Positions 9,371 to 17,449 of a stretch of DNA of 64,000 bases are shown here, piece after piece. The DNA comes from Leptolyngbya sp. NIES-2104 (GTDB lineage Bacteria > Cyanobacteriota > Cyanobacteriia > Leptolyngbyales > Leptolyngbyaceae). A program made the position numbers and the translations under genes. Position 1 is the stretch's first letter. Each line of letters opens with the position of its first letter. The stretch spans positions 2,914,001 through 2,978,000 of the forward strand of contig NZ_BBWW01000001.1 in the NCBI RefSeq assembly GCF_001485215.1. Reading direction: 5' to 3'. The notes below the pieces were generated by a model. It was not told the DNA's origin and searched no databases. It worked only from the letters and a program-made list of their open reading frames with translations.

Positions 9371-11560
9371 GTGGATACACTTTTTTCTCTAGAGCGAATT
9401 GAATCGCAACATCAGTCGCAGGTCGGAGAACAAGCGCTTCAACTCAGTGTGTTCGCTCAGAAAGGCTTTCCAGTTCTACCCAGTGTAGTGCTGTCTGCCG
9501 TTCGATTTCGCAACTTCCTCGAAACAATTCACTGGATTCAGCCCCTGTTTGCCGATTTGCCGTATTCATCATTGCGGTTGAATCTTGAAGACTCACAGCA
9601 GCTTCAAACGATCGCTCGCCAAATTCGCCAAACGATTCAGCACGCAGAACTGCCGAAGGAATGGCTTTCAGAAATTCAAGCTGAAATTGCGAAAATTCCA
9701 AATCTTGGATCAGCTTTAATTCTGCGTCCGTCGATCGCAATTCAAACCGAATTACCGACGCAAGAACTCGCGGATTTAATCGAGCCGCAGATTTGCAGTA
9801 CTGAGATAAATTCACTTGCGATCGCGCTTAAACAACTGTGGTCAGAACTCTTTCGAGCAAGGAATCTCGTCTATTGGCAGGGCGCAAAAATTGAACTACA
9901 TCAGATTCATTTTGCGGTGTTGATTCAGCCAATTGGAAGCGCGATCGCATCCGGTTCACTCCAAGGCAATCCGCCAAACTGGGAACTGGTTGCAACTCGT
10001 GGATTGGATGTCGCGATCGCTCGTGGGGAAGTCTTGCCAGAGATTTATAAAATTTCTGAAGACCAGATTCAGTTTCAGCGAGCAGGGCGACAAACGATCG
10101 CGTACGAGATTCAATCGGGAAGTGAACCGTTAACGCGATCGCCCATTCGCGAAACTGCTCCGGTTTTGAATCCTCAACAGCGAGAAGTTCTACTTTCTCT
10201 CGCTCAGATGCTGCAATTTCCGGCTGCTTTAGACTGGCAATTTTATGACTCGGAACTCTACGTCACAACAGTACGCTATGGCAGTTTCAGTCAAAATTCT
10301 CAGACCGTTACCCAGTCGGAAGACTCGATCGTATCTGGATTAGGTGCGGCTCCGGGACAAGCGATCGCGCCTGCGTTTGTGCTTACTGACCCGAATCCGC
10401 CAAAGATTCCAGCGGGTTCGATACTCGTTACTTCGATGATTTTGCCGAGTTGGATTCCGTGGCTCAAGCAGATTGCTGGAATCGTTTCAGAGCAGGGAGG
10501 GATGACGAGTCACGGCGCGATTTTGGCGCGAGAAATGGGAATACCCGCGATCGTGGGAGCGGAACAGGCAACTCGGCGGATTCAAACCGGAGAAACGATC
10601 GCAATCAATGGCGATACAGGCTCTGTCACGATCGCGTCTCAGATTTCTAAATCAACATCAGAACCAAAACAAATGAATACGGTTTGGAATACGAATGCAA
10701 CTCAGTTGATGATTAATCTGAGTCAAATCGATTCAACTTCGGCAGCAGTCGAAATGAATGTGGATGGAGTTGGATTACTCAGATCAGAATTAATGCTGGG
10801 AGGAATGCTGGAGAAGATTAATTCTGCTCAATTAGCAAAGCAGCTTCAAAAATTTGCTGAGTCGTTTGCGCCACGTCCGGTGTTTTATCGAAGTTTGGAT
10901 GTGCGATCGCATGAGTTTCAAACCGCGTCCGAAGTCAATCCGATGCTTGGTATTCGAGGCACGTTCAGCTATCTGCAACATCCAGAGCGATTTGATCTTG
11001 AACTTGCCGCACTCGAACAAGCGATCGAAGCAGGATGCTCAAATTTGCGATTAATTCTGCCGTTTGTGCGAACGATCGAGGAATTCGTTTTCTGTCGTCG
11101 GCGGGTCGAACAAGCCGGACTATTCAATCATGCTCAATTTCAACTGTGGATCATGGCGGAAGTGCCTTCTGTGTTATTTTTGCTGCCTGAATATGTCCAA
11201 GCGGGTGTTCAAGGAATTTGTATTGGTACAAGTGATTTAACACAGTTGATTTTGGGAGTAGATCGCGATCAGAGTGCGATGGCGAAAGTATTCGATGAAA
11301 GCCATCCAGCGGTGATGAATGCAATCGCACAATTGATCCAATCCGCGCATCGATTGAAAATTCCGTGTTCGATTTCCACGCAGGCGACGATCACATCAGA
11401 ATTAATCGATCGTTGGGTCGAATGGGGCGTAGATGCGATTTCGGTGAATTTGTCGGTGGTGGAAACGGTGAATCGAGCGATCGCACGAGCGGAACAACGA
11501 TTGTTATTGAATGAGGTGCGTAGATCAAAGGCTGAAAAGCTGCCGAACTTCGATCTGTAA
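9371..11560 (+). CDS. PEP synthase/PPDK-like protein with degenerate active sites
   Basis: A 729-residue protein with the three-part layout of PEP synthase and pyruvate phosphate dikinase. The swivelling phosphohistidine domain is intact (TSHGAILARE, His381). The C-terminal PEP/pyruvate TIM barrel retains GLLRSE, FYRSLDVRSHE, NPMLGIRG and SDLTQ motifs. The N-terminal ATP-grasp part is poorly conserved: the usual AVRSSATAED-like motif reads LILRPSIAIQ. The catalytic Cys of the barrel CGE/CGQ motif aligns with Ser669 (CSISTQ). Either it runs a modified phosphotransfer or it has lost catalysis. Translation starts at GTG. No related genes are adjacent. Confidence 0.8.
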   Translation: MDTLFSLERIESQHQSQVGEQALQLSVFAQKGFPVLPSVVLSAVRFRNFLETIHWIQPLFADLPYSSLRLNLEDSQQLQTIARQIRQTIQHAELPKEWLSEIQAEIAKIPNLGSALILRPSIAIQTELPTQELADLIEPQICSTEINSLAIALKQLWSELFRARNLVYWQGAKIELHQIHFAVLIQPIGSAIASGSLQGNPPNWELVATRGLDVAIARGEVLPEIYKISEDQIQFQRAGRQTIAYEIQSGSEPLTRSPIRETAPVLNPQQREVLLSLAQMLQFPAALDWQFYDSELYVTTVRYGSFSQNSQTVTQSEDSIVSGLGAAPGQAIAPAFVLTDPNPPKIPAGSILVTSMILPSWIPWLKQIAGIVSEQGGMTSHGAILAREMGIPAIVGAEQATRRIQTGETIAINGDTGSVTIASQISKSTSEPKQMNTVWNTNATQLMINLSQIDSTSAAVEMNVDGVGLLRSELMLGGMLEKINSAQLAKQLQKFAESFAPRPVFYRSLDVRSHEFQTASEVNPMLGIRGTFSYLQHPERFDLELAALEQAIEAGCSNLRLILPFVRTIEEFVFCRRRVEQAGLFNHAQFQLWIMAEVPSVLFLLPEYVQAGVQGICIGTSDLTQLILGVDRDQSAMAKVFDESHPAVMNAIAQLIQSAHRLKIPCSISTQATITSELIDRWVEWGVDAISVNLSVVETVNRAIARAEQRLLLNEVRRSKAEKLPNFDL

Positions 11561-12076
11561 GTCTGGAAATGCTAAGGGCGCGATCGTACCTTCGCTCAAA
11601 TTGAATTCCGTTTCATAGCCTGTTGCAGTTGGATCGCGAAATACAGTTAGTTGTAAATTTTTCAAATCCACGACCCAATATTCTCGAATTCCTGCTTCTG
11701 CGTAAATTTTCGCTTTAACCTCTAAATCTTTTTTTAACGTGGTGTTGGAATATTCAATCAGCCAAAAAATGTTTTCTGGATAAGGATGATGCTCTAGATA
11801 AACGGCATCAAGGGACTGAACGACTGCAATATCCGGTTGTGGCTCCGAATGATTGGGGAGAACAATCGGTCTTCCCTCCCGAATCTGAGCTAAATCGCCC
11901 AATCGTTTCTGTAATCGCTTAGAGAAGCGATCGCTAAAATAGACGTGCGGTTCCCCTTCTGGAGGCATAACAACGATTTCACCTCGTAGCAATTCCACAT
12001 TCTGATCATCGAAAACGCCCGCCTCGATCGCTTGATGATAACGATCCAACGTCCATTTGTAGCGAGTAATTGTCAT
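11525..12076 (-). CDS. Uma2 family (DUF820) endonuclease-like protein
   Basis: A 183-residue Uma2 protein of the short subtype. Recognised by the opening helix (WTLDRYHQAIEAGVF), ELLRGEIVVMPPEGEPH, the strand PQPDIAVVQSLD, WLIEYSNTTLKKDLEVKAKIYAEAGIREYWVVDL, and a final LFSL. The PD-(D/E)XK candidates are the Asp in PQPDI, the Glu in LIEYS and the Lys residues after it. The ATG at 12074-12076 is chosen because an upstream in-frame start would run into the end of the Fur-family gene 3 bases away. The 3' end overlaps the end of the PPDK-like gene by 36 bases, tail to tail. Confidence 0.88.
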   Translation of the reverse strand: MTITRYKWTLDRYHQAIEAGVFDDQNVELLRGEIVVMPPEGEPHVYFSDRFSKRLQKRLGDLAQIREGRPIVLPNHSEPQPDIAVVQSLDAVYLEHHPYPENIFWLIEYSNTTLKKDLEVKAKIYAEAGIREYWVVDLKNLQLTVFRDPTATGYETEFNLSEGTIAPLAFPDLQIEVRQLFSL

Positions 12077-12078
12077 AG

Positions 12079-12474
12079 TTAGGCTTCCTCTGCTTTGGCT
12101 TGACAGCGATCGCACAATCCGAAAAATTCCAGCATGTGATAGTAAATTTTGAAGCGATGCGATCGGTTTAACTGCTGTTCAAGATCATGAACCGGACATT
12201 CATCAATCGCGATCGAATCCCCGCACTGCAAACAGGTTAAATGATGCCGATCTTCTTGAATGAGTCCGTAGAGGGCTTCACCGTTTGGCAATGTTCGAGC
12301 TTGAATCATGCCTTCGAGCTTCAAAGCTTCTAAAGCGCGATACACCGTTGCCAAACCCATACTCTGGTTTCGACTTCGCAACTCAACGTAAAGGTCTTGA
12401 GCAGAAATCGATCGATTGAGGCTCTTGAGAATTGTCAGAATCCGGTCTTGGCTACGGGTACGTTGTGCTTTCAT
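12079..12474 (-). CDS. zur: Fur-family regulator, Zur/FurB type
   Basis: A 131-residue Fur-superfamily metalloregulator. The winged helix spans about residues 1-80 (SMGLATVYRALEALKLEGMI recognition region). RHHLTCLQCG supplies regulatory His and the first Cys pair, and CDRCQ near the C-terminus the second Cys pair of a structural zinc site. The opening MKAQRTRSQDRIL and overall pattern resemble cyanobacterial FurB/Zur more than FurA, so zinc-responsive repression is inferred. The ATG at 12472-12474 is preferred over a start 105 bases upstream that would overlap purS. It is divergent from purS with an 87-base spacer holding an inverted repeat. Confidence 0.86.
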   Translation of the reverse strand: MKAQRTRSQDRILTILKSLNRSISAQDLYVELRSRNQSMGLATVYRALEALKLEGMIQARTLPNGEALYGLIQEDRHHLTCLQCGDSIAIDECPVHDLEQQLNRSHRFKIYYHMLEFFGLCDRCQAKAEEA

Positions 12475-12490
12475 ATCAATAAATTGTAGA

Positions 12491-12511
12491 GATTCAATGC
12501 TGTTTTGAATC
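12491..12511. promoter_or_regulatory. Inverted repeat in the zur-purS intergenic region, candidate operator
   Basis: GATTCAA and TTGAATC form perfect 7-base arms around a 7-base centre, 16 bases upstream of the zur start and about 50 bases upstream of purS. Its place between divergent promoters suggests an operator. It does not match the usual AT-rich Zur/Fur box, so the binding protein is uncertain. Confidence 0.35.
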
Positions 12512-12561
12512 ACCGCAGTCTTAGAATAGATAGGCTTTGAACCATCAGTCGGGAGGCGGTC

Positions 12562-12828
12562 GTGACTCAAAAATTTCAAGCTCAGATCTATGTTACTCTT
12601 CGCCCTTCGGTCTTAGATCCTGCCGGAACAGCGGTACAGTCGGGATTGGCACACATGGGCTACTCAAATGTTGAACAAGTCCGCATCGGCAAATATGTAG
12701 AACTCTCGCTCACTGCCGAAAACGAAGCCGCAGCACGAGAACAATTAGATGTAATTTGTGATCAGTTGTTAGCCAATCCAGTGATTGAAAATTATCGCAT
12801 CGAACTTCAAGCACTGGTACAAGTTTAG
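12562..12828 (+). CDS. purS: Phosphoribosylformylglycinamidine synthase subunit PurS
   Basis: An 88-residue PurS, the small bridging subunit that joins PurQ and PurL in the three-part FGAM synthase of de novo purine synthesis (step 4, FGAR to FGAM). The family pattern is plain: VTLRPSVLDPAGTAVQSGLAHMGY, then VRIGKYVEL and CDQLLANPVIENYRIE. Translation starts at GTG 12562 with GGGAGG at 12550-12555. It is followed 15 bases later by purQ, so the two form an operon; purL is elsewhere. Confidence 0.95.
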   Translation: MTQKFQAQIYVTLRPSVLDPAGTAVQSGLAHMGYSNVEQVRIGKYVELSLTAENEAAAREQLDVICDQLLANPVIENYRIELQALVQV

Positions 12829-12843
12829 AGGGGAAAATCGGCG

Positions 12844-13542
12844 ATGAAATTTGGCGTGTTAGTGTTTCCAGGATCGAACTGCGATCGCGATATTGTCTGG
12901 GTGACTCAAGGGTTACTCAACCAGCCGACCCGCATGATTTGGCACGAAGATAGTGATCTGTCAGATATCGATGTCGTGGTCGTTCCAGGTGGTTTTAGTT
13001 ACGGGGATTATCTGCGCTGTGGTGCGATCGCTCGTTTTTCTCCAGTGATGCGATCGACGATCGAACATGCCAACGCTGGAAAGCTCGTTCTCGGAATCTG
13101 TAACGGCTTCCAAGTGTTAACCGAAGCGGGATTATTACCCGGTGCATTGGTGAGAAATCGAGATTTGCATTTTATTTGCGATCGCGTTCCGCTCCGAGTC
13201 GAGCGCAATGATTTAATCTGGACGCAGAACTATGAGAAAGGGCAAGTGATCGAAATCCCGATCGCGCATGGAGAAGGAAGCTATTACGCCGATGCGGACA
13301 CGCTGAAATCGATCGAAGATCACGATCAAATTCTGTTTCGCTACTGTGACCCGAATGGAAATCTGACTCCTGAAAGCAATCCGAACGGCTCCTTAAATCA
13401 CATTGCTGGAATTTGCAACCGTCAGGGGAACGTGTTAGGAATGATGCCTCACCCAGAACGCGCTTCCGATCGAGCACTCGGCTGCGTCGATGGACTGGCA
13501 CTGTTTGAAAGCATTCTCAAAGCGGTTCCTGCCTTGGTATAG
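12844..13542 (+). CDS. purQ: Phosphoribosylformylglycinamidine synthase subunit PurQ
   Basis: A 232-residue class I glutamine amidotransferase that supplies ammonia to PurL in FGAM synthesis. The nucleophile Cys86 lies in LGICNGFQ, and the His203/Glu205 pair in MPHPERAS completes the triad. The N-terminal [16 protein letters not shown] is the standard PurQ start. Length is normal. Encoded directly after purS, as in many cyanobacteria and Gram-positives. Confidence 0.97.
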   Translation: MKFGVLVFPGSNCDRDIVWVTQGLLNQPTRMIWHEDSDLSDIDVVVVPGGFSYGDYLRCGAIARFSPVMRSTIEHANAGKLVLGICNGFQVLTEAGLLPGALVRNRDLHFICDRVPLRVERNDLIWTQNYEKGQVIEIPIAHGEGSYYADADTLKSIEDHDQILFRYCDPNGNLTPESNPNGSLNHIAGICNRQGNVLGMMPHPERASDRALGCVDGLALFESILKAVPALV

Positions 13543-13619
13543 AACTCCATCTTTATAAAGACGCGATCGAATTCACACCTTCCTAGCATGACAGTAACAG
13601 TGTGAAGCAGGAATTTAAC

Positions 13620-14411
13620 ATGAATACCGATCGTTCATTCGCAGTCGTGACCGGAGCTTCTAGCGGCATCGGTTACGAACTTGCAAAACAATTTGCCGAA
13701 AACGGCTTCGATCTTTTAGTCACCGCAGACGATTCAAAAATCAACGAATTGGCTCCTTCTTTCGAGTTCTTTGGTGCGAAAGTTCAAACCGTCCAAGCCG
13801 ATCTAGCCGAATACGAAGGCGTTGAGAAACTCATTCAAGCGATTCAGGCAACGGGAAAACCTGTTGAAGCGATCGCAATTAATGCAGGTTTTGGTGATAA
13901 CGGAAAATTCACCCAAACCGACTTGCAAAAAGAACTGAAGATGATTGACCTCAATATTTCTTCTTCAGTGCATCTCGCGAAATACATTACACAAGCGATG
14001 GAGCAGCGGCGTAAAGGTCGAATTCTGTTTACGTCCTCGATCGCGGCAATGATGCCCGGACCGTTTGAAGCGGTGTACGCGGCAAGCAAGGCATTTCTGC
14101 GATCGTTCTCTCAAGCTCTGCGCGAAGAATTAAAAGATTCAGGTGTCACCGTTACCGCACTAATGCCAGGACCGACTGATACGAACTTTTTCCACACCGC
14201 CAATATGGATGACACGAGAGCCGCAGCAAGCAAGAAAGACGATCCAGCTCAAGTGGCAAAACAAGGCTTTGAAGCGCTGATGGCTGGTAAAGATGAAGTG
14301 GTTGCCGGATCGATCATGAATAAAGTTCAGGCGGCAGTCATTCAAGCGATGCCCGAACCGATCAAAGCAGCGGCGCATCGTCAACTGAGCGAACCGGGTT
14401 CGGGCAACTAA
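13620..14411 (+). CDS. Short-chain dehydrogenase/reductase
   Basis: A 263-residue classical SDR oxidoreductase. The NAD(P)-binding motif GASSGIG is at residues 12-18, NAGFG follows as the NAG motif, and the catalytic Ser (FTSSIAA), Tyr153 and Lys157 (YAASK) are all present, unlike the SDR at 973. The ATG at 13620 is preferred to the upstream in-frame GTG (13602) because AGCAGGAA lies 6-13 bases before it. The substrate is unknown. A strong hairpin follows the stop. Confidence 0.92.
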   Translation: MNTDRSFAVVTGASSGIGYELAKQFAENGFDLLVTADDSKINELAPSFEFFGAKVQTVQADLAEYEGVEKLIQAIQATGKPVEAIAINAGFGDNGKFTQTDLQKELKMIDLNISSSVHLAKYITQAMEQRRKGRILFTSSIAAMMPGPFEAVYAASKAFLRSFSQALREELKDSGVTVTALMPGPTDTNFFHTANMDDTRAAASKKDDPAQVAKQGFEALMAGKDEVVAGSIMNKVQAAVIQAMPEPIKAAAHRQLSEPGSGN

Positions 14412-14420
14412 AAACAAAAC

Positions 14421-14449
14421 TGCCCTGAACTCGAATGAGTTACAGGGCA
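14421..14449 (+). terminator. Hairpin after SDR gene
   Basis: TGCCCTGAACTC pairs with GAGTTACAGGGCA around a GAAT loop, with one bulged A. It begins 10 bases after the SDR stop. There is no T-run on the plus strand, so it may stabilise the transcript end rather than act as an intrinsic terminator. Confidence 0.5.
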
Positions 14450-14654
14450 AGGGACAGTTAAACGCTATGTTCATTATGGCGAGGGAAAATCAAGATCAGG
14501 CGGGAAGTCTGGGACGGTTGTTGGAGTGTCCATTCTGGTTCTGCGATCGCATTTTTAGCAAGCACACTAAGAAAACCAGTGTGGGCTGGAGTCCTGATTA
14601 TTTCTTGTTCGCGTATTGAGCAGTGTGCAGATAACCCCTTCGTATCTGAAATTG

Positions 14655-14677
14655 AGCAGCTTCCGGGCTGCTTTTTT
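14655..14677 (+). terminator. Rho-independent terminator of unknown transcript
   Basis: AGCAGC and GCTGCT form a 6-base stem around TTCCGG, followed by a run of T (14672-14677). It is on the plus strand, 67 bases upstream of the MBOAT start and over 200 bases after the SDR stop, so it probably ends a separate short transcript or acts in the leader. Confidence 0.6.
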
Positions 14678-14743
14678 GTTGGCAATGGTACTGAGATCGA
14701 ATTTTCCCAGTACACTAGACGCGGAATCGAGTTTTTCCCCGTT

Positions 14744-16234
14744 ATGCAATTTCTGTCCCCGCTGTACGCCATTTTTCTGCTTTGTGTCATTGGGGTGTTC
14801 TGGTCGGTGCGATCGAACTGGCTACGATCGTGGCTGATTTTCCTCACGAGTTTGGTCTTTTATTCCTCGCTGCAAGCTCAATATGTTCCGCTGCTCTTAG
14901 TAGCAACGGTGATCAACTACTGGCTGGGAAAAGCGCTCGGAGTTCCGCCAGATTGGAGAATCGAGGATTGGCAATTTGCTCAAGCGGATTGGAATCAGCG
15001 GCGGTTGCGAGTGCTGAGCGGCGGGATTTTTCTCAATGTGCTGTTGCTGTTGGGATTTAAATATGTGCCGTTTATTTTTTCAACGATCGGCACAACTTTT
15101 AATTTGCCAAATCTACAACAGAGTGCGAATTGGGCAGATATTAACCTCATTGCGCCATTGGGTCTGAGCTTCTTTAGTTTTGAGTGCATTGCTTATTTAG
15201 TCGATGTTTACCGGGGTGCGCCTGCTGCACAAGGATTTCTCGATTTCGCGGCGTATAAATTGTTTTTCGCGAAATTAATCTCAGGTCCGATTACTCGTTA
15301 TCACCCGTTTGCCGGACAGTTTCAAGCAATTCAAGCGCCCCAAATGCCTCAGATTACTGAAGGGTTATGGCTCATTGCTTGTGGTGCGATTAAAAAAGGA
15401 CTCGTTGCCGATCGCTTAAACGGTTTGGTCAATCTCAGTTTCGATAACATCCAACGCGCCGGAAGCACCGATCTGTGGATTGCGATCGTCGCTTACGGTT
15501 TCCAGCTTTATCTCGATTTCAGTGGTTATGTTGATGTTGCCCGTGGAAGTGCATTGCTCCTTGGAATCGAGCTACCCGAAAACTTCAATTTTCCCTACTT
15601 GTCAACAAGTGTGGCGGATTTCTGGCGACGATGGCACATGACGCTGGGCGAATGGTTGCGGAATTATCTCTATTTTCCGTTGGGCGGTTCGCGTCAGGGA
15701 TTGATTCGGACGTGCTTCAATCTGATTCTAGTGATGCTGATTGCGGGAATCTGGCATGGGGCAGCGTGGGGATTCATTGCGTGGGGTGGAATTCACGGGA
15801 TCGGATTGGCGATTCATCGGGTGAATGATGCGATCGCGAAACGATTCGAGTGGATCGAGGTCTGCTGGTCGAGTTTGCCTGGATTGATCATCGGTTGGGC
15901 ACTCACTCAAGCACTCGTATTCGTCTCCTGGATATTTTTCCGCTTGCCGAATGTCGATTCTGCTTTCCAAGTGGTGCAGCGGTTGTGGGGAGCTTCTGCT
16001 GATGTGCAATATGCTCAAAAAGTTTACGGCGAAGGATTCGGGCTGTATCCTCCTCAGATCGGAATGCTGTTTGGTGCGATCGTCTTTGTGATGCTGTTGA
16101 CTTACATTTTCCAGCGCGGCTTGAAGCTAAATCTCACGTGGCATTTGAAACTCTTACTGATTCCGCTGTGCTGGTATGTGGTTTGGCAATTGTCACCTGA
16201 AGCGGGAAGCCGCTACATTTATTTCGATTTCTAG
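14744..16234 (+). CDS. MBOAT family O-acyltransferase (AlgI-like)
   Basis: A 496-residue polytopic membrane protein of the MBOAT superfamily, close in pattern to AlgI/DltB-type enzymes that pass acyl groups across the membrane to extracellular polysaccharides. The invariant His is His338 in GIWHGAAWGF; other landmarks are GPITRYHPF, LYLDFSGYVDVARG and FPYLSTSVADFWRRWHMTLGEWLRNYLYFPLGGSR shortened forms. The ATG at 14744 is preferred; an in-frame extension of 55 residues upstream is hydrophilic and would span the terminator hairpin. No AlgX/AlgJ-like partner is adjacent, so the acceptor is unknown. Confidence 0.92.
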   Translation: MQFLSPLYAIFLLCVIGVFWSVRSNWLRSWLIFLTSLVFYSSLQAQYVPLLLVATVINYWLGKALGVPPDWRIEDWQFAQADWNQRRLRVLSGGIFLNVLLLLGFKYVPFIFSTIGTTFNLPNLQQSANWADINLIAPLGLSFFSFECIAYLVDVYRGAPAAQGFLDFAAYKLFFAKLISGPITRYHPFAGQFQAIQAPQMPQITEGLWLIACGAIKKGLVADRLNGLVNLSFDNIQRAGSTDLWIAIVAYGFQLYLDFSGYVDVARGSALLLGIELPENFNFPYLSTSVADFWRRWHMTLGEWLRNYLYFPLGGSRQGLIRTCFNLILVMLIAGIWHGAAWGFIAWGGIHGIGLAIHRVNDAIAKRFEWIEVCWSSLPGLIIGWALTQALVFVSWIFFRLPNVDSAFQVVQRLWGASADVQYAQKVYGEGFGLYPPQIGMLFGAIVFVMLLTYIFQRGLKLNLTWHLKLLLIPLCWYVVWQLSPEAGSRYIYFDF

Positions 16235-16288
16235 CGGATGGAGCTATTTTTTCCTGCATGATTGAAGAGTGGAGTCACTGAAAGTTCT

Positions 16289-16669
16289 ATGAAAAACCAA
16301 CGATCGGAAGAAGTTCGCGCTCCGGAGGCGGATGTTACGGAGATTCGGCATTGGGGAACGGTCACACTGTTAGAAGATGCGAAGCGATATCGAATTAATC
16401 GGATTGAGATCAAGCCTGGAGCACACATTAGTACTCAGATGCACTATCACCGGAGCGAACACTGGATCGTGGTTTCAGGAACTGCGAAAGTGACCTGTAA
16501 CGGTGAAGAAAAAGTTGTGATGCAGAAACAATCGACGTATGTACCAATGGGAACGCCGCATCGGGTAGAAAATCCGGGCGTGATTCCGCTGGTGATGATC
16601 GAGGTTCAGAACGGTGAATATCTGGGTGAGGATGACATTGTTCGGTTTGAGAAAGATCCAAACGGTTGA
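16289..16669 (+). CDS. Cupin protein, mannose-6-phosphate isomerase type II C-terminal-like
   Basis: A 126-residue single-domain cupin resembling the isomerase part of bifunctional mannose-1-phosphate guanylyltransferase/phosphomannose isomerase. The metal-binding motif MHYHRSEHWIVVSG is complete (two His, Glu, His), and the second cupin motif PHRVENPG is present. The opening RHWGTVTLLEDAKRYRINRIEIKPG is typical for the family. It probably interconverts mannose-6-P and fructose-6-P, but stand-alone versions are not all proven enzymes. The ATG at 16289 is used; a TTG 27 bases upstream is also in frame. Confidence 0.88.
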   Translation: MKNQRSEEVRAPEADVTEIRHWGTVTLLEDAKRYRINRIEIKPGAHISTQMHYHRSEHWIVVSGTAKVTCNGEEKVVMQKQSTYVPMGTPHRVENPGVIPLVMIEVQNGEYLGEDDIVRFEKDPNG

Positions 16670-16679
16670 TGAAATTGGA

Positions 16680-16766
16680 AATTGTCGATCGTTACGCCAA
16701 TGGGATTGGGATTATCAATCGTGCCGTTACGTCGATAAAATTGGGAATTGTCGATCGTGCCGTTAC
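16680..16766. repeat. Short imperfect tandem repeat
   Basis: AATTGTCGATCG occurs at 16680-16691 and again at 16746-16757, and GTGCCGTTAC at 16721-16730 and 16757-16766. This looks like a degenerate tandem duplication in the gap between the convergent cupin and trmB genes. A frame open through it (16666-16932) is best explained by the repeats rather than a gene. Confidence 0.6.
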
Positions 16767-16771
16767 ATCGG

Positions 16772-16799
16772 GTAGAGACGCGATTAATCGCGTCTCTAC
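16772..16799. repeat. Perfect 28-base palindrome, dispersed-repeat-like
   Basis: GTAGAGACGCGATT and AATCGCGTCTCTAC form a perfect 14+14 palindrome. Sequences of this GTAGAGACGCGAT type are scattered in many cyanobacterial genomes. It sits between the convergent cupin and trmB genes, and its right arm supplies the TAG stop of trmB (16796-16798). As RNA it would fold into a long stem on either strand and could end transcription from both sides. Confidence 0.75.
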
Positions 16800-17446
16800 G
16801 TTATTGGATGAACGATTGATTTGCGAAAAACCGCCCGATAAATCGGCTCACCAAATGACATCACCATCAATTCGCGTTCGGTCGGAACGGGCATCGGATT
16901 ATCTGACAACCAATCGGAACCTTCACGGCTAAAATGCGGTGATTCGGTAAATCGATCGACCATTTTTCTCGCCACTTCCAAAATGTCCGATTGCAGAAAT
17001 ACGATCGCGTTTTCATTCATAAATTCCGCCAAGGTCGCGACCATTTCCGGCTGCACGACTCGACGCTTCTGATGTTTGCGCTTAAACCAGGGATCAGGAA
17101 ACTGAATCGACACCCGCGCCAACGTTCCCAGTGTCAATGATGCCAAAATTGGGTCCAGTGAATTACTCACATTGCAAAAAATGTAGTGCAGATTTTTTAA
17201 CCCTGCTTCGTCGCGCCATTCTAAAGCTTGATCGACGATCGGTTCTCGAATCTCCAACCCTAAATAATTCCAATCGAGTTCTTGCTCTGCCATTTTGAGC
17301 AAAAAGGCTCCCCGACCGCACCCGATATCCAAGTGCAGTGGACGAGTTGGATCAGCAAACACCTGACTCCAATCGGGCGGAGCCGTGGGCGTTTGATATT
17401 TGCGACTCAGCGGATTGACGTGCTCTCGAACTCGAACCAGTGCCAC
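16796..17446 (-). CDS. trmB: tRNA (guanine-N7-)-methyltransferase
   Basis: A 216-residue TrmB, the SAM-dependent enzyme that makes m7G46 in the tRNA variable loop. The SAM-binding motif LDIGCGRGAFLLKMA, the NYLGLEIRE segment and the tRNA-contacting FPDPWFKRKHQKRRVV motif are intact. The last residues (RKSIVHPIT) run into a palindromic repeat that contributes the stop codon, so the C-terminal tail may have been altered by repeat insertion. The FIST gene ends 3 bases upstream on the same strand, suggesting cotranscription. Confidence 0.95.
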   Translation of the reverse strand: MALVRVREHVNPLSRKYQTPTAPPDWSQVFADPTRPLHLDIGCGRGAFLLKMAEQELDWNYLGLEIREPIVDQALEWRDEAGLKNLHYIFCNVSNSLDPILASLTLGTLARVSIQFPDPWFKRKHQKRRVVQPEMVATLAEFMNENAIVFLQSDILEVARKMVDRFTESPHFSREGSDWLSDNPMPVPTERELMVMSFGEPIYRAVFRKSIVHPIT

Positions 17447-17449
17447 AGA

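Larger units (their letters stand above)
14412..14743. other. Non-coding interval with two hairpins before the MBOAT gene
   Basis: This 332-base gap between the SDR and the MBOAT gene shows no convincing gene: the open frames in it lack ribosome sites and family-like composition. It contains the SDR 3' hairpin (14421-14449) and a second, textbook terminator (14655-14677) whose source transcript is not obvious. A small RNA or a transcribed leader for the MBOAT gene would explain the second one. Confidence 0.5.

Noticed and set aside
14458-14847. 129-residue minus-strand frame
   Set aside because: Crosses the orphan terminator and the MBOAT start, lacks a ribosome site and has no family-like pattern.
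16666-16932. 88-residue plus-strand frame after the cupin gene
   Set aside because: Made of tandem repeats and the palindrome, and overlaps trmB on the other strand.
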